This document shows, in pieces, positions 62,193 to 64,000 of a DNA stretch of 64,000 bases (positions are counted from its first letter, which is position 1; every line of letters starts with the position of its first letter). This DNA is from Schizophyllum amplum (Eukaryota; Basidiomycota; Agaricomycetes; Agaricales; Schizophyllaceae). A program made the translations under genes and the position numbers. The notes under the pieces were generated by a model, which saw only the letters and a list, made by a program, of their open reading frames with translations, had not been told where the DNA came from and searched no databases. The stretch spans positions 1,984,001 to 2,048,000 of the forward strand of contig VDMD01000001.1 of the NCBI GenBank assembly GCA_007026445.1, written 5' to 3'.

Positions 62193-62890
62193 CTACGACC
62201 AGGCATCCATTCTTCCCTTCGTGGAGTGCACGCGCAAGTCGCATGGTCCTCCATGGAACGCCGGCTTTCGGACTGGAATGAATTTGAAGGATGGAAGGTG
62301 TTCTTTATGTTGAACACTGCGGGACGTCAACTCTGGGTGAGACGGGGCATGACCATGGACTGCGAGCATAGTGATAGTTGCACAGACGGCCAAAAGACCA
62401 GGGGGTTCTCTGTTGGGCGCTTCCAATCCAGGTCGCACTGCCTAGACATCCATTTCACCGAGCCTTGTGTCAGTGACGGTCAAGGCGCGGAGAAAGAATG
62501 GTCGAACATGAGGCCTAGAGCGCTAGAACACCATGGAAGGCGGCCTTCGAGTCAGCAAACGGTGTCTATAATGAGATTACACGAAGGAACTTACCGTGTG
62601 CATCGAACTACGACATGAACTCGAACGCGCCACAAACCACTCGACGACCCAGTTCATCTTTCGTCTGACAAGAATAGGGCGCGAAGTGTGGTCGCAAATG
62701 AATGAGAATTAGGGTGAGATGCGCAGCAATAAGCGCCAGGGTGCTGAACGGAACTTGCGAGATCAATCGTGCCTTCAACAGCTCGAAGGTCGCCCACGCC
62801 ACACAAGCGAATGTGGACAGCAGAGTCAGAAGTCCAACGAGTTGGAGCCGCCGAATTTGGAGTGTCCGGAGTCACATCAGAGGCACAAGC
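62193..62890 (-). pseudogene. Small membrane protein locus M2, probably decayed
   Basis: Related to M1: LQLVGLLTLLSTFACVAWAT, FELLKARLISQVPFSTLALI and AHLTLILI match the M1 exon, and APNREPPGLLAVCATI matches APNREPSALPAVCANV downstream. In the second exon the frame that reads VLALLASWLATC in M1 meets a TAG after VLAL (near 62517-62519), and the splice sites are not conserved. A pseudogene is the simplest reading. Confidence 0.5.
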
Positions 62891-63068
62891 GCTAGACTAG
62901 GTCCAGATAGGTCCAAAGCCTAATCCGATGGAAACCTGCCGAGCACCATGGACCGCTTCTCTGTCATAGAGGCCGCGCAAGCACAGGCAGGAAGAGGACG
63001 TCCGAAGCAAATAATGATAAGATTAAGCGGCGTGTACAGGTAGACTTACAATCTCAAGCTCAGTAATA
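62891..63068. other. Short spacer before P450
   Basis: Holds the 5' flank of M2 and the 3' flank of the P450; nothing else seen. Confidence 0.4.
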
Positions 63069-64000
63069 TCAAGCCTGCGGCTCGTATACAGTCACCCGCA
63101 GCGGACATCGGCTTCCCTCCTTGTACTTTCCAGTGACGTAGGGACGCGTGAGTACCCTAGAGGCATGCTGTCGTCAGCAAGGTGGAAGGGAGACGGCAGA
63201 CCGGCGGACCACGCACACGTTCGCCTTGATGACCTGCTCTTCCGTTGTAGCGAAGACGAAGTTAGTGATGAGGGTGTAAAGCACGGCTTTGATCTCGATG
63301 ACGGAGAAGCGCATGCCGATGCAGGACTGGATACGTTGTTGAGCAGCTGTTCTTCACTCTTGCAAAGCAGGACGTACCCTCGTGCCACCTGAGAAGGTTA
63401 GGATACTTGGGAAAACGCCCGGCTGGTTCTTGGCAAGCTCTGGCAAATCGTCCCATCGCTGGGGTCTGTGAAGAAAATAAGCTCGCGGCTGAAGTACAGC
63501 GCAGCAGAACGCACTTGAACTCCCAAGCGTCGTCGCCCCAGACCTCCTTGTCAAGGTTGAACGCCTCGATGGGAACGTGCACCATCGTGCCCTTGGGCAG
63601 AAAGAAGTCGTTCTTGCCTTCTATAACACGGCCGTCGCCGTCATGCACCGGGTACTTGGTCGGCACGACATCGTCTCGCGTGCACACCCGCAGCGAGGAG
63701 TGGATTGGCGGGATAAGCCGCAGCGACTCCTGCATCACGTTGTGTAGCAGAGGCTGGTCTGCAACGGCGTCGTAGAGAGAGTGAATTTCGTCCGCCGTGA
63801 GCGTCGCGGTTGGTGGCGGGCGCAGCGCAAGGAGTTCGTTGCGGAGCTGCGTTTGTATATCGGGGTGCTCCGCGAGGAGGTGGAGAGTCCAAGTGAGCGC
63901 GAGGGAAGACGTGTCGGAACCAGCGAAGGCGAGAGTATTGATGTTGTCGAGAAGGTCCGCGTCTGTGATGCGCTGGTCGGGCGGGATGTCGGTGGACATG
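63069..64000 (-). CDS. Cytochrome P450, C-terminal part (runs off window)
   Basis: Haem-thiolate monooxygenase; only the C-terminal half is in the window, and the 5' end lies beyond 64000. Motifs in order: I-helix oxygen-binding LAFAGSDTSSLALTWT; K-helix ExxR in VMQESLRLIPP; PKGTMVHVPIEAFN; PQRWDDLP; and the Cys-ligand loop FSGGTRSCIGMRFSVIEIK, which spans an intron (a GTACGT donor after GTR, a CAG acceptor before SCIG). A last intron with donor GTGCGT joins KANV to VLTRPYVTGKYKEGSRCPL, ending VTVYEPQA with the stop at 63069. It resembles the CYP families expanded in wood-decay fungi; substrate unknown. Confidence 0.92.

Overview
The window looks like a basidiomycete nuclear genome, most likely an agaricomycete (wood-decay mushroom type). 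Genes carry several introns of about 45-60 nt with GTRNGT donors and CAG/TAG acceptors, intergenic gaps are short, GC is moderately high, and the recognisable families are fungal: NHA1-type Na+/H+ antiporter, FLC/TRP channel, SUR7/PalI, TPP1-like shelterin protein, PSR1-like phosphatase, GH16 glucanase, phenol-hydroxylase-type monooxygenase, P450, and the basidiomycete-expanded kinase-like family. Gene models were assembled by eye by joining exons in phase; most coding sums are exact multiples of three.

Layout. 0.3-31 kb is a mostly conserved block: NHA1 (-), isoprenylcysteine methyltransferase-like (-), a 3.3-kb gap, ATP synthase OSCP subunit (-), FLC/TRP channel (+), a tandem pair of secreted proteins of unknown family (-,-), a TPP1-like telomere protein (+), a membrane-anchored coiled-coil protein (+), a PSR1/FCP1-like phosphatase (-), an F-box protein (+) and a cysteine synthase (+).

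31-61 kb is accessory and repeat-shaped. A gene of unknown family occurs twice (32.0-33.3 and 39.6-40.9 kb, both -) inside a duplicated segment of about 2.1 kb. Four paralogous kinase-like genes (+) lie at 37.5, 52.9, 55.2 and 59.0 kb. Three of them are transcribed divergently from members of a second, unrecognised family (- strand, 36.0-37.1, 50.9-52.3 and 57.2-58.4 kb) whose N-terminal intron position and a (T/A)(L/S)S(E/D)E-type motif are shared. This repeated head-to-head pair is the best candidate here for an undescribed system. The kinase copy without a partner has a 0.56-kb fold-back element where the partner would sit. A GH16 glucanase, a phenol-hydroxylase-like FAD monooxygenase, a SUR7/PalI protein and a small MITE-like element lie between the pairs.

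61-64 kb holds two related, decayed or partly resolved small membrane-protein loci and the 3' part of a P450 running off the window edge.

No rRNA, tRNA, CRISPR array or complete autonomous transposon was recognised.
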